From contig CANMWJ010000013.1 in NCBI GenBank assembly GCA_947501565.1, positions 62,001-126,000 of the forward strand: a DNA stretch of 64,000 nucleotides. The letters are read 5' to 3'. Made by a program: the position numbers and the translations under genes. This document shows positions 24,330 to 34,193 of this stretch, piece by piece (within the stretch, counting starts at the first letter, position 1; the number at the start of each line of letters is the position of its first letter). The notes under the pieces are model-generated. The model ran no database searches. It was not told where the DNA came from and worked only from the letters and a program-made list of their open reading frames with translations. The stretch is from an uncultured Marinobacterium sp. Lineage in GTDB: Bacteria > Pseudomonadota > Gammaproteobacteria > Pseudomonadales > Balneatricaceae.

Positions 24330-26444
24330 ATGCCGACCATCGACGCACTTTCTGAACGCTTAACTGAGTATCTGGATCCGCAACAGATCCGGCAGGTGCG
24401 TCGTGCCTATTTCTATGCAGAAGAGGCCCACGACGGTCAGCGCCGTAAAAGCGGCGAACCCTACGTCACCCACCCCCTCGCTGCAGCCAGTATCCTCGCC
24501 ACCATGCATATGGACCATCAGAGCCTGATGGCCGCGATGCTGCATGACGTGATCGAAGATACCGAAGTCACCTACGACGGCATCAGTTCCCAGTTCGGCG
24601 ATTCTGTCGCGGATATCGTGGACGGTGTCTCCAAGCTGACCCACCTGGAGTTTGAGACCAAGGCGGAAGCCCAGGCCAGCAACTTCCAGAAGATGGTGCT
24701 GGCGATGGCGGAGGATATCCGCGTTATCCTGGTGAAACTCGCCGACCGTCTGCACAACATGCGTACGCTGGGGGCGATGCGTCCCGACAAGCAGCGCCGT
24801 ATCGCCAAGGAAACCCTCGATATCTACGCACCGATCGCTGCCCGACTGGGGATGCGCGACGTGCAGATCGAGCTGGAAGACCTGGCTTTCCAGGCGCATT
24901 ACCCGATGCGTGCCAAGTATATCCGTCGTGCCGTGGTTCAGGCGCGTGGTCAGCGCAAGGATGTGATCAGCTCCATTCAGGAGACGATCGAGCAGCGTCT
25001 GCGTCAGGAAGGGCTGACCGGCACCGTCACCGGGCGCGAGAAACACCTGTACAGCATCTACAGCAAGATGAAGGCGCAGAACAAGTCCTTCTCGGAGATC
25101 ATGGACGTGTTTGCGTTTCGTGTGGTGACCGAGTCGGTAGATGACTGCTATCGTGTGCTGGGTGCGGTCCACAACCTCTATAAGCCGGTTCTGAACCGCT
25201 TTAAAGATTACATCGCCATCCCTAAATCCAACGGCTACCAGTCGTTGCACACCGACCTGTTTGGCGCGCGTGATATCACCATCGAGGTGCAGATCCGCAC
25301 CAAAGAGATGGACGCGGTGGCCAGCCAGGGGGTGGCGGAGCACAGTCATTACAAAGGTTACAGCGGTGACTCCAGTGACAGTGCGGTGGGTTCCTACAAA
25401 CGAGCTCGCAAGTGGGTGCAGGGGCTACTGGAGATGCAGCAGCGCGCGGGTAACTCCATGGAGTTTATCGAAAGCGTAAAAGAGGACCTGTTCCCCGATG
25501 AAGTCTACGTGTTCACGCCAAAAGGCCGCATTCTGGAGCTGCCTGCGGGTGCGACACCGGTCGATTTCGCCTACGCGGTACATACCGATATCGGTAACTC
25601 CTGCGTGTCCTGCCGCGTCGACCGCCGTCTGGCGCCGCTGTCACAGCCGCTGGAGAACGGTCAGACCGTCGAGATCATCACCACACCAAGCGCTCAGCCA
25701 AACATGGCGTGGCTTAACTTTGTCACTACCGGTAAAGCGCGGACCGCCATCCGTCACTTCCTGAAAAATCAGCAGCGCCACGAATCGATCGAGTTGGGTC
25801 GCCGCCTGTTGAACCAGTTCCTCAGCAAATACGGCAGCAACGTCAACGATATTGAGATGCATAAACTCCAGCCGTTGCTGGAGGAAGCCAGCTTCAATTC
25901 GATCGACGACCTGCTGGAAGATATCGGCATGGGTAACCGCCAGGCTTATGTGGTGGCGCGCCGTCTGCGTCCTGAGTCTGACGAGAGTGGCGACGGTGGT
26001 CGTGAAAACCCGCTGGCGATTCAGGGCACCGAAGGTATGGTGCTGCAATACGCGAAATGCTGCCGTCCGTTGCCGGGCGACGAGATCATCGGTCATATCA
26101 GCGCTGGTAAGGGACTGGTTATCCACCGCACCAGCTGCCGCAATATCGGTTACCTGCGTGATGATCCGGACAAGTGTATCTACCTGGAGTGGTACGACGA
26201 AATCAACGACGAGTTCAGCGTGGATCTCTCATGTGAGGTGGAATCCCACCGTGGCATCATCGCCGAGTTGGCGACCGTTGCCACCTCCATGGGCGCCGAC
26301 CTGCTTCAGATCGACATCGACGATCATGAAGGCAAACTGGCCAAGGTAAATATGGAAGTGCAGGTGAAAGACCGTATCCACCTGGCGCGTGTGATGAAGA
26401 AGATCCGTGCGCTGAAAACGGTGAATCGTATCCAGCGCTGCTAA
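24330..26444 (+). CDS. spoT: Bifunctional (p)ppGpp synthetase/hydrolase SpoT
   Basis: A 704-residue SpoT/Rel protein. The GGAGG at 24321-24325 fits ATG 24330 better than the adjacent GTG 24327. Domains: HD hydrolase (His72-Asp73 in HDVIED), synthetase with RFKD (the RxKD form typical of bifunctional enzymes) and SNGYQSLHT, TGS (VYVFTPKGRILELPAGATPV), a helical and zinc-finger-like part with CCRPLPGDEI, and a C-terminal ACT domain. It makes and degrades the stringent-response alarmone. It is the last gene of gmk-rpoZ-spoT. Confidence 0.97.
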   Translation: MPTIDALSERLTEYLDPQQIRQVRRAYFYAEEAHDGQRRKSGEPYVTHPLAAASILATMHMDHQSLMAAMLHDVIEDTEVTYDGISSQFGDSVADIVDGVSKLTHLEFETKAEAQASNFQKMVLAMAEDIRVILVKLADRLHNMRTLGAMRPDKQRRIAKETLDIYAPIAARLGMRDVQIELEDLAFQAHYPMRAKYIRRAVVQARGQRKDVISSIQETIEQRLRQEGLTGTVTGREKHLYSIYSKMKAQNKSFSEIMDVFAFRVVTESVDDCYRVLGAVHNLYKPVLNRFKDYIAIPKSNGYQSLHTDLFGARDITIEVQIRTKEMDAVASQGVAEHSHYKGYSGDSSDSAVGSYKRARKWVQGLLEMQQRAGNSMEFIESVKEDLFPDEVYVFTPKGRILELPAGATPVDFAYAVHTDIGNSCVSCRVDRRLAPLSQPLENGQTVEIITTPSAQPNMAWLNFVTTGKARTAIRHFLKNQQRHESIELGRRLLNQFLSKYGSNVNDIEMHKLQPLLEEASFNSIDDLLEDIGMGNRQAYVVARRLRPESDESGDGGRENPLAIQGTEGMVLQYAKCCRPLPGDEIIGHISAGKGLVIHRTSCRNIGYLRDDPDKCIYLEWYDEINDEFSVDLSCEVESHRGIIAELATVATSMGADLLQIDIDDHEGKLAKVNMEVQVKDRIHLARVMKKIRALKTVNRIQRC

Positions 26445-26485
26445 AGCATTCTTGGGCTCATTGGCAAAAGTCGGTGAACCTATTT

Positions 26486-26517
26486 GTTGGGAGTCGCTTC
26501 GCTCGTCACCAACCTAC
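26486..26517 (-). repeat. REP-like palindrome, copy A
   Basis: A 32 bp element of the GTAGGTTGG...CCCAAC family, in minus orientation. It forms an inverted pair with copy B, between the converging spoT and ggt genes. Confidence 0.85.
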
Positions 26518-26532
26518 AGGGTATCGTAATGC

Positions 26533-26565
26533 GTAGGTTGGCGACGAGCGCCAGCGACTCCCAAC
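26533..26565 (+). repeat. REP-like palindrome, copy B
   Basis: A 33 bp element, plus orientation, with the inner stem GCGACGAGCGCCAGCGACTC and the shared ends GTAGGTTGG and CCCAAC. It has one extra base in the loop compared with the other copies. Confidence 0.85.
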
Positions 26566-26591
26566 GTTCACAAGCTCTTTTCCCCTGCGGA

Positions 26592-28343
26592 TTAACGCCC
26601 CCGCGCGCTGCCTTCCCGGCGGTTATCCACAGCGCTTTCCCAGCGACCATCATCAGTACGGCGAACGCCGTGCAGGCCGCTGTTGAGATCCCGTATCTTG
26701 ATCTTATGCCCCATCGCTTCCAGCTGCGGTGCCAGTGTCGTAGCGGCAGTATCTTCCTCCAGCTCGGTCACGCCGTTGCGGTTACTCACATGGGGTAGGT
26801 TGACCACCTCTTGCAGCGGTAGTGGATGGTTAAGCATCACGAGCATGCTTTGCGCCACGTAATTGATGATGCGGCTGCCGCCGGGTGAACCAATCGCGGC
26901 GATCAGCTGGTCGTTCTTATCAAACACCATAAAGGGTGACATGGAACTGCGTGGGCGTTTGCCCGGTTGCACCCGGTTGGCGATCGGCTCGCCATCTTTT
27001 TCGGCGCTGAAGGAGAAGTCGGTAAGCTGGTTGTTAAGCAGGAAACCGCCCGCCATCAGGGTGGAGCCGAACGCCATCTCGATGCTGCTGGTGATAGAGG
27101 CCGCGTTGCCCCACTTATCCACAACGACAAAATGGGTCGTGGAGGGCAGCTCGGGTGATTGATCATCGCTGCGGCTCAGCGCTTCGGATGGCGTGCCAGC
27201 CTTGGCGCTGCCGCTGTCCTGTTTGCTGTTGATCAGCGCACGGCGCTGCTGCAGGTAACCTTCGTCCAGCAGGCCTTTGACGGGCACCTCAACGAAATCG
27301 GCATCGGCCAGATAACGTGCGCGGTCGGCGTAGGCCAGGCGTGAGGCCTGGGTAAACAGATGGTTGAACTCAGGGCCGCGAGGGTTGAGTTTGTCCATCG
27401 GCTGCTTTTCCAGCAGCTTCAGAATTTGCAGTACGGTCACGCCGCCGGAGGTGGGAGGCGGGAAACCACAGAGCTTGTAGCTGATGTAGGGGCGGCAGAG
27501 CGGTTCGCGTACCTTGGCCTGATAGGTTTTCAGGTCGTTGAGGGCGAGTTTGCCGGGATTGTCGGTGGCCGCCGCGACGGCGGTGATGATCTTGTCTGCC
27601 AGTGGGCCCTGATAGAAATAGTCGGCGCCCTTATCGGCGATATTTTGCAGGGACTGCGCCAGCGCCGGGTTTTTCAGAGTGGTGCCGACCGGCAGTGGTT
27701 CGCCTTGCTCAGTATAAAAGTAGGCACGGGCGGCGGGATAGCGGTCCAAGCCCGGGTTGATGCCGGATTTGATCAGCTGGTGCAGGCGTGGTCCGACGGT
27801 GAAGCCTTCTTCGGAACGTGCGATCGCATCGCCAAACAGTTTAGACCAGGGTAGTTTGCCATGTGTTTGGTGTGCCTGTTCCATCATCCGCAGTACGCCG
27901 GGTGTACCCACGGAACGCCCACCCACAAGCGCGCCCCACCAAGACATCGGTTGGCCGTCCGGCTTGATAAACAGGTTCTCGTCGGCGCTCGCCGGTGCGG
28001 TTTCGCGGCCGTCGTAGGCGTGCAGTTGTTTGGCCTGGTTATCCCAATAGAGCAGGAAGGCACCACCGCCGATCCCCGAAGACTGGGGTTCGACCAGCGT
28101 CAGCATCGCTTGCATCGCTACGGCGGCGTCTAACGCGCTGCCGCCATGTTCCAGAATGCGGTAACCAGCATCGGTAGCGTGGGGATGTGCGCTGACCGCC
28201 ATAAAGCTACTGGCGGTGACCTGCTGGTGTTGCTGCTGGCCGGTGGCGGTTTCAGGGACCTGATCTTCGTTAACGGCAAGGGCGTGGTTGCCGGTGAGCA
28301 GCAAACTGGAGAACAGAAGGCTACGTATAACGATCTGGCGCAT
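26592..28343 (-). CDS. ggt: Gamma-glutamyltransferase
   Basis: A 583-residue periplasmic Ntn-hydrolase that cleaves the gamma-glutamyl bond of glutathione and related compounds. A signal peptide (about 1-23) precedes the domain. Autocleavage should occur before Thr402 in PSTTHFVVVDKWGNAASITS, which becomes the catalytic nucleophile of the small subunit. Other marks are DAAVAMQAMLTLVEPQSSG, with GIGGGAF after it, and SPGGSRIINY. It is convergent with spoT and separated from it by an inverted REP pair. Confidence 0.95.
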   Translation of the reverse strand: MRQIVIRSLLFSSLLLTGNHALAVNEDQVPETATGQQQHQQVTASSFMAVSAHPHATDAGYRILEHGGSALDAAVAMQAMLTLVEPQSSGIGGGAFLLYWDNQAKQLHAYDGRETAPASADENLFIKPDGQPMSWWGALVGGRSVGTPGVLRMMEQAHQTHGKLPWSKLFGDAIARSEEGFTVGPRLHQLIKSGINPGLDRYPAARAYFYTEQGEPLPVGTTLKNPALAQSLQNIADKGADYFYQGPLADKIITAVAAATDNPGKLALNDLKTYQAKVREPLCRPYISYKLCGFPPPTSGGVTVLQILKLLEKQPMDKLNPRGPEFNHLFTQASRLAYADRARYLADADFVEVPVKGLLDEGYLQQRRALINSKQDSGSAKAGTPSEALSRSDDQSPELPSTTHFVVVDKWGNAASITSSIEMAFGSTLMAGGFLLNNQLTDFSFSAEKDGEPIANRVQPGKRPRSSMSPFMVFDKNDQLIAAIGSPGGSRIINYVAQSMLVMLNHPLPLQEVVNLPHVSNRNGVTELEEDTAATTLAPQLEAMGHKIKIRDLNSGLHGVRRTDDGRWESAVDNRREGSARGR

Positions 28344-28526
28344 AAATAGTTCCTTTATCGCGGTAAAATGACGTGCATACGTTGCTGACTAATACGTATT
28401 TACGGTAGGTTAGGCGTAATTGGCAGAGATGTCATTTGTTATAGAGGGGCGGGTGAAAACACACGAAGTCTGTGTGGAATACCCCGGTTACCTCAAGGAT
28501 CTGATTTTGTAGCTGGAGATGGAAAA

Positions 28527-29840
28527 GTGTCTGTAGGCGTTCAAGTTGCACCTGCCGGTCATGATGGCCGCAACGCACGTCTGGTGCTGATGCATGATAA
28601 AGAGGGCAAAGTCCTTGCGCTGTTACCGGCCACCGCGTTGCTGAACCTGGCCAATGTCTGGAAGACCACCGGACGCCAGCTCCAGCCGGTGAAAGGTTCT
28701 GACGCGCAGCGGTTCTTCGAACAGGATGCCTTACAGAATGCGGCGGGTTTCCAAAAGCTGCAGAGCCTGCAGCTGCTGGTGGACGAACAGTGTCTGCAGC
28801 ATGAAGGCCTGCAGGTGAGTGAACCGTTCTCCCGCAGCGACTGGACGATATCCGCTACTGAGCTGGCGGGTGCGCAGAGCTGCAAACTCTCTATTCATGC
28901 TGAAGAGATCGCGTTGCAGGCACCAGCTGGTAATGACGAAGAGGTGATTACCAGCGCGGTGAAGAAATTCACCGAGTTGCGAGTTCAGCAACGTCTGGAA
29001 GACACCCTCGGCTTGCCATCCATGTCGCCAACTACCCAGAAAATCCTGATGCTGCGCTCCGATCCGGATGCGGAGATTACCGATCTGGTGGATGTGGTGC
29101 GTGTTGACCCGAGTCTGTCAGCACAGGTGATGAGCTGGGCAGCCTCACCGTACTACGCGGCACCGGGCAAGGTCGCTTCGATCGAGGACGCCGTCGTGCG
29201 CGTGCTGGGCTTCGAGCTGGTGATCAATATGGCGCTGGGCACGGCCATGGGGCAGATGCTGAACGTGCCGAAGAACGGCCCGCGTGGTGGCACCCCGTAC
29301 TGGCTGCAGGCGGTGTACTGCGCAACCCTGGCGGAAAAACTCTGCAAGAAGATGCCCGCCGCGCAGCAGCCTAAGCCGGGTATGGCGTACCTGAGTGGTC
29401 TGCTGCACAACTTCGGTTACCTGCTGCTGGCACACCTGTTCCCGCCGCAGTTTGCGCTGTTAGCGCGTTACATCGAAGCGAATCCGCATTTCAGTCTGGA
29501 AGCGATCGAGCAGCAGGTGATTAACGTTACCCGCGAACAGATCGGTGGCTGGTTGCTGTCCAGCTGGGCGCTGCCGGCAGAGGTGTGTGATGCGATCCGT
29601 TACCAGAACCAAACCGACTTTGACGGTGAAAACCAGGCGTATGTGCAGCTGCTGTATGTGGCAAATCGCCTGCTGCGTCAGCAGGGGCTGAGCGACGGTC
29701 CGGTGGAGCATGTCTCCGATGCGGTGCTGGAGTCTCTGGGGCTGAGTCAGGAAGTGGCGCAGGAAACAGTGTCCGAGCTGATGGCCGATGATGAGGCGAT
29801 CCGAGAGTTGACCGCCCTGTTGGAAAAAGGCCAGCAGTAA
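28527..29840 (+). CDS. YbaK-like domain fused to an HDOD signalling domain
   Basis: A 437-residue protein from GTG 28527, with GGAG upstream. Residues about 10-145 resemble the YbaK/ProX aminoacyl-tRNA editing fold (VLALLPATALLNL, LLVDEQCL). Residues about 165-370 form an HDOD domain (LPSMSPTTQKILML, DPSLSAQVMSW, YLSGLLHNFGYLLL). HDOD proteins are usually signalling scaffolds without hydrolase activity, linked to motility, c-di-GMP or stress. The editing-type part may have lost its enzymatic role. No partner is indicated by neighbours. Confidence 0.75.
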   Translation: MSVGVQVAPAGHDGRNARLVLMHDKEGKVLALLPATALLNLANVWKTTGRQLQPVKGSDAQRFFEQDALQNAAGFQKLQSLQLLVDEQCLQHEGLQVSEPFSRSDWTISATELAGAQSCKLSIHAEEIALQAPAGNDEEVITSAVKKFTELRVQQRLEDTLGLPSMSPTTQKILMLRSDPDAEITDLVDVVRVDPSLSAQVMSWAASPYYAAPGKVASIEDAVVRVLGFELVINMALGTAMGQMLNVPKNGPRGGTPYWLQAVYCATLAEKLCKKMPAAQQPKPGMAYLSGLLHNFGYLLLAHLFPPQFALLARYIEANPHFSLEAIEQQVINVTREQIGGWLLSSWALPAEVCDAIRYQNQTDFDGENQAYVQLLYVANRLLRQQGLSDGPVEHVSDAVLESLGLSQEVAQETVSELMADDEAIRELTALLEKGQQ

Positions 29841-29885
29841 CACTGGCCTCCGCTCTTCTTATCTCTTTACTGAACTGAGCGCTGT

Positions 29886-31805
29886 TCAGGCGTTCAGTTC
29901 AGCTTCCAGTACTTCCAGCGCTTCCTGCTGCTCCATCCACTGCTCTTCGGTCTCTTCCGCGTCGCGTTTCAGGTCGGCCTGTTGTTGCAGCAGGGTTTTC
30001 AGCTGGTCTTTGTTGGCGTCTTCGTAGATTGAAGGGTCTGCCAACGCATTCTCAACCTCATCCAGCGCTTCCTGTAGACGGTCCACTTCCGCTTCCAGTT
30101 TGCTGAGCTGCTTCTTCAGCGGGCTGAGTTTCTTACGTTTTTCCGCTTCCAGGCGTTTCTGCTCTTTCTTGTCTGCAGCACTCAGCGAGCGGTTTTCACG
30201 CGCCGGTTTCTCCTCTTCGCGCTGTTGCTGCTGACGTCTCTGCTCAACCAGCCAGTTCTGGTAGTCGTCCAGATCACCGCTGAACGGCTGCGCCTGGCCA
30301 TCGGCAACCAGCAGGAACTCGTCCACGGTATTACGCAACAGGTGGCGGTCATGGGAGACCAGAATCAACGCACCCTCAAAGGATTGCAGGGCCAACGTCA
30401 GGGCGTGACGTACTTCCAGATCCAGGTGGTTGGTCGGTTCGTCCATCAGCAGCAGGTTGGGGCGCTGCCAGGCGATCAGTGCCAGTGCGACACGGGCTTT
30501 TTCGCCGCCGGAGAAACGTTTTACCGGGTCCAGGGCATCGTCACCGAAGAAGCCAAAGGTACCCAGGTAGTCGCGGATCTCCTGATCGGAGGCGTTGGGC
30601 GAGATACGTTTGATGTGCAGCAGCGGTGAGGCATCCAGATCCAGCGCTTCCAGCTGGTGCTGGGCGAAGTAACCCACCTTGAGGTGTTCGCCGCCGCTCT
30701 TCTCACCACTTACCAGTGGCAGCTCGGCGACGAGGGACTTGATCAGGGTGGATTTACCGGCACCGTTGGGACCGAGCAGGCCGATACGGGCGCCGGGCAC
30801 CAGATTCAGCGAGACGTTCTCCAGTATCACCTTGCTATCGTAACCGCAGCGCGCTTCACGCAGGCTCAGCAGCGGGTTGGAGATCTTCTCGGCTTCGCGG
30901 AAGCTGAAGGTGAACGGGCTGTCCACGTGTGCCGGAGCGATCTGCTCCATGCGTTCCAGCTCTTTGATGCGGCTCTGCGCCTGCTTGGCCTTGGTGGCCT
31001 TGGCGCGGAAACGGCGGACAAAGTTCTCGATCTCGGCGATACGGGTCTGCTGTTTCTCGAAAGCGGCTTGCTGTTGCGCCAGACGGGCGGCACGCAGTAC
31101 TTCAAACTGACTGTAGTTGCCCTTGTAGAGATCGATGATCTGGCGGTGCATATAGGCGATATGGCCCACCACGTTGTCGAGGAAGTCGCGGTCGTGGGAG
31201 ATCAGAATCAGCGTGCCCTGATACAGCTTGAGCCACTGCTCCAGCCAGATGGTCGCATCCAGGTCCAGGTGGTTGGTCGGTTCGTCGAGCAACAGCAGGT
31301 CGGAGCGGCACATCAGTGCCTGCGCCAGATTAAGGCGGATACGCCAGCCACCGGAGAAATCCTTTACAGAGCGTTGCGCATCGCCGGTGCTGAAACCCAG
31401 GCCCGCCAGCAGTTGATAAGCGCGCGCTTCGGCGCTGTAACCGTCGATAGCGTCCAGTTCTGCGTGCAGCTCACCCAGGCGGGCATGGTCTTGGCTGCGT
31501 TCAGCATCCGCCAGCGCCTGCTGAATCTGCCGCAGCTGTTGATCGCCGTCCAGCACGTATTCCAGCGCGCTGCGTTCAGTGGCCGAGACCTCCTGCGCCA
31601 TATGGGCGATCTGCATATTGCCCGGCAGCTGCAGGTCGCCCTGATCGGCGTGCAACTCGCCCAGCAGCAGTTTGAAGAGGGAGGATTTACCCACGCCATT
31701 AGCGCCGATGAGGCCGACTTTCCAGCCGCTGTGGATGGTAAGGTCGGCGCCCTCTAGCAGGAACTGGGTACCGCGGTGTAAGCTGACTTGCTGTAACTGA
31801 ATCAT
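29886..31805 (-). CDS. yheS: ABC-F ATPase (YheS-like)
   Basis: A 639-residue soluble protein from ATG 31805 with two ABC ATPase domains and no membrane segment. Walker A motifs are GANGVGKSSL and GPNGAGKSTL; signatures are KDFSGGWRIR and KRFSGGEKAR; Walker B/His regions are LLLDEPTNHLDL and LLMDEPTNHLDL. A linker rich in Arg/Lys (about 240-300) and a C-terminal coiled coil with acidic end complete the ABC-F plan. Such proteins act on ribosomes. Length matches E. coli YheS (637). It is divergent from the next gene, 22 bp apart. Confidence 0.92.
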   Translation of the reverse strand: MIQLQQVSLHRGTQFLLEGADLTIHSGWKVGLIGANGVGKSSLFKLLLGELHADQGDLQLPGNMQIAHMAQEVSATERSALEYVLDGDQQLRQIQQALADAERSQDHARLGELHAELDAIDGYSAEARAYQLLAGLGFSTGDAQRSVKDFSGGWRIRLNLAQALMCRSDLLLLDEPTNHLDLDATIWLEQWLKLYQGTLILISHDRDFLDNVVGHIAYMHRQIIDLYKGNYSQFEVLRAARLAQQQAAFEKQQTRIAEIENFVRRFRAKATKAKQAQSRIKELERMEQIAPAHVDSPFTFSFREAEKISNPLLSLREARCGYDSKVILENVSLNLVPGARIGLLGPNGAGKSTLIKSLVAELPLVSGEKSGGEHLKVGYFAQHQLEALDLDASPLLHIKRISPNASDQEIRDYLGTFGFFGDDALDPVKRFSGGEKARVALALIAWQRPNLLLMDEPTNHLDLEVRHALTLALQSFEGALILVSHDRHLLRNTVDEFLLVADGQAQPFSGDLDDYQNWLVEQRRQQQQREEEKPARENRSLSAADKKEQKRLEAEKRKKLSPLKKQLSKLEAEVDRLQEALDEVENALADPSIYEDANKDQLKTLLQQQADLKRDAEETEEQWMEQQEALEVLEAELNA

Positions 31806-31827
31806 GGGCGCGGATTGTATCACAGCT

Positions 31828-32349
31828 ATGAAACTCGAAAATGATCTTTGGAGCTTCGCCCTGCAGCTGTACGCGGCAGAAGGCGTGGAAAGTGCCTGTC
31901 TGGAACTGCAGCAGGCGGGTATGAGTATCAACCGGATCATCTACGCCATCTGGCTGGGGCTGGAGGGGCGTGAGCTGGACATTACCGCTACGGCTGCGGC
32001 GGACCGCTGGCAGAGCGAGGTCACCCATCCGTTGCGTGCCCTGCGTTACCGGGTGCGTGTGGAGAAGCAGCAGTCGGCGGACTACGCTGAGTGTTATGGG
32101 GCGATGCGTAAGGCGGAGCTGGCATGTGAGCAGCAGGAGTTGGCGTTGCTACACGCTGCACACACCGCGATGCCGCTTGCCAGTCCCGGCGCGGCTCTGG
32201 TGGTGGAAAACCTTGCTCGCTATCGGGATAACTGTACACTGGAAGCAGGTCGGGAGATTAAACCTGCGTTGCGACAGGTACTGGTGCAGGCGCTCCCAGA
32301 GGAATCGGAACTGTCCGTACTGGCGGACAGCGGGCTGGACAGGTTTTAA
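31828..32349 (+). CDS. TIGR02444-family protein of unknown function
   Basis: A 173-residue protein from ATG 31828. It has the start LENDLWSFALQLYAAEGVES then ACLELQQ typical of this Pseudomonas-type family, and is mostly helical and acidic without signal peptide or catalytic motif. Proximity to yheS, divergently, is common in relatives. Function is unknown. Confidence 0.75.
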   Translation: MKLENDLWSFALQLYAAEGVESACLELQQAGMSINRIIYAIWLGLEGRELDITATAAADRWQSEVTHPLRALRYRVRVEKQQSADYAECYGAMRKAELACEQQELALLHAAHTAMPLASPGAALVVENLARYRDNCTLEAGREIKPALRQVLVQALPEESELSVLADSGLDRF

Positions 32350-32417
32350 ATTCCGGATTGAACTTTCCCGGTTTAGCCCCCACTAATCATCCATGTGGAA
32401 AACACAACAAGGATTAC

Positions 32418-33137
32418 ATGATGAAAAAAACTTGGCTGGCTGCTGCTCTGGCGACAGCGATTACTGCGCCAACGGCGTTCGCAAATGAACTGACCACAGA
32501 CGAGCAGAAGCTCAGCTACAGTCTGGGTCTGATTGTGGGCGGGCAGTTACACACCGAGGTGAAGGAACTGGATCTGGACGCGTTCCAGCAGGGCCTGAAG
32601 TCTGTCTATGCAAACGAAAAACCGGCGCTGACGCAGGAAGAGGTTAACCAGGTAATGGTGACCTTCCAGCAGAAGAAGATGGAAGAGCAGCGTCAAGCTG
32701 TGGCTAAACTGGCGCAGGACAACCTGGAAAAAGGTCAGAAATACCTGGCTGACAACGGCAAAAAAGACGGTGTAACCACCACCCAGTCCGGTTTGCAGTA
32801 CCAAGAGCTGAAAGCGGGTAACGGTAAACAGCCAACGGCCACCGACATGGTTAAAGTGCACTACCGTGGCACCCTGGTTGATGGCAGCGAGTTCGACAGC
32901 TCCTACGCCCGTGGCGAACCGGTAACTTTCCCGCTGAACGGCGTGATTGCAGGCTGGACCGAAGGTGTACAGCTGATGAAAGAGGGTGGCAAAGGCCGCT
33001 TCGTGATCCCATCCGATCTGGCGTACGGCCCAGGCGGTATGGGCAATGCGATTGGACCAAACGAAACTCTGGTGTTCGAGATCGAGCTGCTGGAAGTTGC
33101 GCCAAAAGCTGAAGGCGAAGCTAAGGGCGCGAACTGA
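32418..33137 (+). CDS. FKBP-type peptidyl-prolyl isomerase (FkpA/Mip-like)
   Basis: A 239-residue periplasmic folding helper. The start ATG 32418 follows AAGGATT. A signal peptide (about 1-23, cut after TAFA) leads to an N-terminal dimerisation helix region (about 25-130) and an FKBP domain (about 135-230) with KVHYRGTLVDGSEFDSSYAR and IAGWTEGVQLMKEGGKGRFV. It catalyses cis-trans isomerisation of proline bonds and acts as a chaperone for exported proteins. A strong terminator follows. Confidence 0.95.
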   Translation: MMKKTWLAAALATAITAPTAFANELTTDEQKLSYSLGLIVGGQLHTEVKELDLDAFQQGLKSVYANEKPALTQEEVNQVMVTFQQKKMEEQRQAVAKLAQDNLEKGQKYLADNGKKDGVTTTQSGLQYQELKAGNGKQPTATDMVKVHYRGTLVDGSEFDSSYARGEPVTFPLNGVIAGWTEGVQLMKEGGKGRFVIPSDLAYGPGGMGNAIGPNETLVFEIELLEVAPKAEGEAKGAN

Positions 33138-33156
33138 TCCGCGACCTTTCAGAACG

Positions 33157-33186
33157 AAAAAAGGCTGGTTTAAACCAGCCTTTTTT
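33157..33186. terminator. Bidirectional terminator
   Basis: Perfect stem AAAAAAGGCTGGTTT with its complement, ending in TTTTTT, between the converging FKBP and WD40 genes. Confidence 0.9.
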
Positions 33187-33204
33187 GTGTCTGTATGAAA
33201 GCGC

Positions 33205-34182
33205 TTACTTCAGCACGTTCATGATGCCGTTGGAGCCCATGGCGAAGTACTGGCCGCTACCAAAACCCACCGCGTAGACGCCGGCAAAAACCGGGCCGTA
33301 AGGATCGCGGCGATGGATACGCCAGCGCTTCAGCTCCTTGCCGGTACGCACGTCCCAGAGCTGTACCAGGCCTGAGGCGGTGCCAGTGAGCAGGCGATCG
33401 CCGGTTTTCGAGAAACGGGCGCTGAGGTAGCTGACACGTTTCTTGAAGAAATCACCCATGGTGGTGAGTGTATGTTTGATCTTGCCGCTCTGGGTATCCC
33501 AGATCACCGCCTGATCCAGGCTGCCGGAACTGAACGCCAGGTCGCCGTCCGGTGACAGCGCCACGGTATCGACCACGTTGCCCAGCTGCAGCTCCTGCAG
33601 CAGTTCACCGGTTTCTACGTTCCAGAATTTCGCTTTGTAGGCGTCGGAGCCGGTCAGCGCGTAACGCGCGTCTTCGCTCAGGTCGACGCTGCGCACACGG
33701 GCGTCGTGGCGGAACACGCGTTTCTCGCCGCCGTTCTTGGCGTCAAAATACACCGCCGTATGGTTTGCCAGGCCCAACAGCGCAAAGTTGCCGTTGGGTG
33801 ACAGGTCCATCTGCAGGATCTCTGCCGGTGAACTCCAGAACCCGGCCGGTGAGCCATCGTTCAGGTTCCACAACACCAGATCCTGTTGGTTGGCCGTCGC
33901 GGCGTAGTTCTCATCGGGTGAGAAGGCGCTGGCGGCGATCAGACTGTACTCTTTGGCGCGGTGATTCCAGTCGTATTCGCGTGAGTGCTTCTGCAGATCC
34001 CACAAACTGCCGCCGTGATTAAAGGAGCCAAGGGTCGCATAGCGGCCGGAGGATGAGATAGACGCTGAATAAGCGCCTTTTAGCGCATATTCCTTATGGA
34101 AGGCAGGTGCTTTTCCCTCTTCACAGCCGGTAAGTACCAGCGCCAGAGAAAGACCTGCCAGAATGCTGTGCGCCTTGCGCAT
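33205..34182 (-). CDS. WD40-repeat lipoprotein
   Basis: A 325-residue protein. The N-terminus is a lipoprotein signal with lipobox LTGC (Cys20). About six WD40-type blades follow, with pieces such as SLWDLQKHSREYDW, LALSPDGDLAFSSGSLDQAV and VQLWDVRTGKELKRW. The fold is a beta-propeller for protein binding. It begins 11 bp after the rsd gene, so the two are cotranscribed. Function is unknown; a cell-envelope scaffold is plausible. Confidence 0.8.
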   Translation of the reverse strand: MRKAHSILAGLSLALVLTGCEEGKAPAFHKEYALKGAYSASISSSGRYATLGSFNHGGSLWDLQKHSREYDWNHRAKEYSLIAASAFSPDENYAATANQQDLVLWNLNDGSPAGFWSSPAEILQMDLSPNGNFALLGLANHTAVYFDAKNGGEKRVFRHDARVRSVDLSEDARYALTGSDAYKAKFWNVETGELLQELQLGNVVDTVALSPDGDLAFSSGSLDQAVIWDTQSGKIKHTLTTMGDFFKKRVSYLSARFSKTGDRLLTGTASGLVQLWDVRTGKELKRWRIHRRDPYGPVFAGVYAVGFGSGQYFAMGSNGIMNVLK

Positions 34183-34193
34183 CGGTACCGCCT

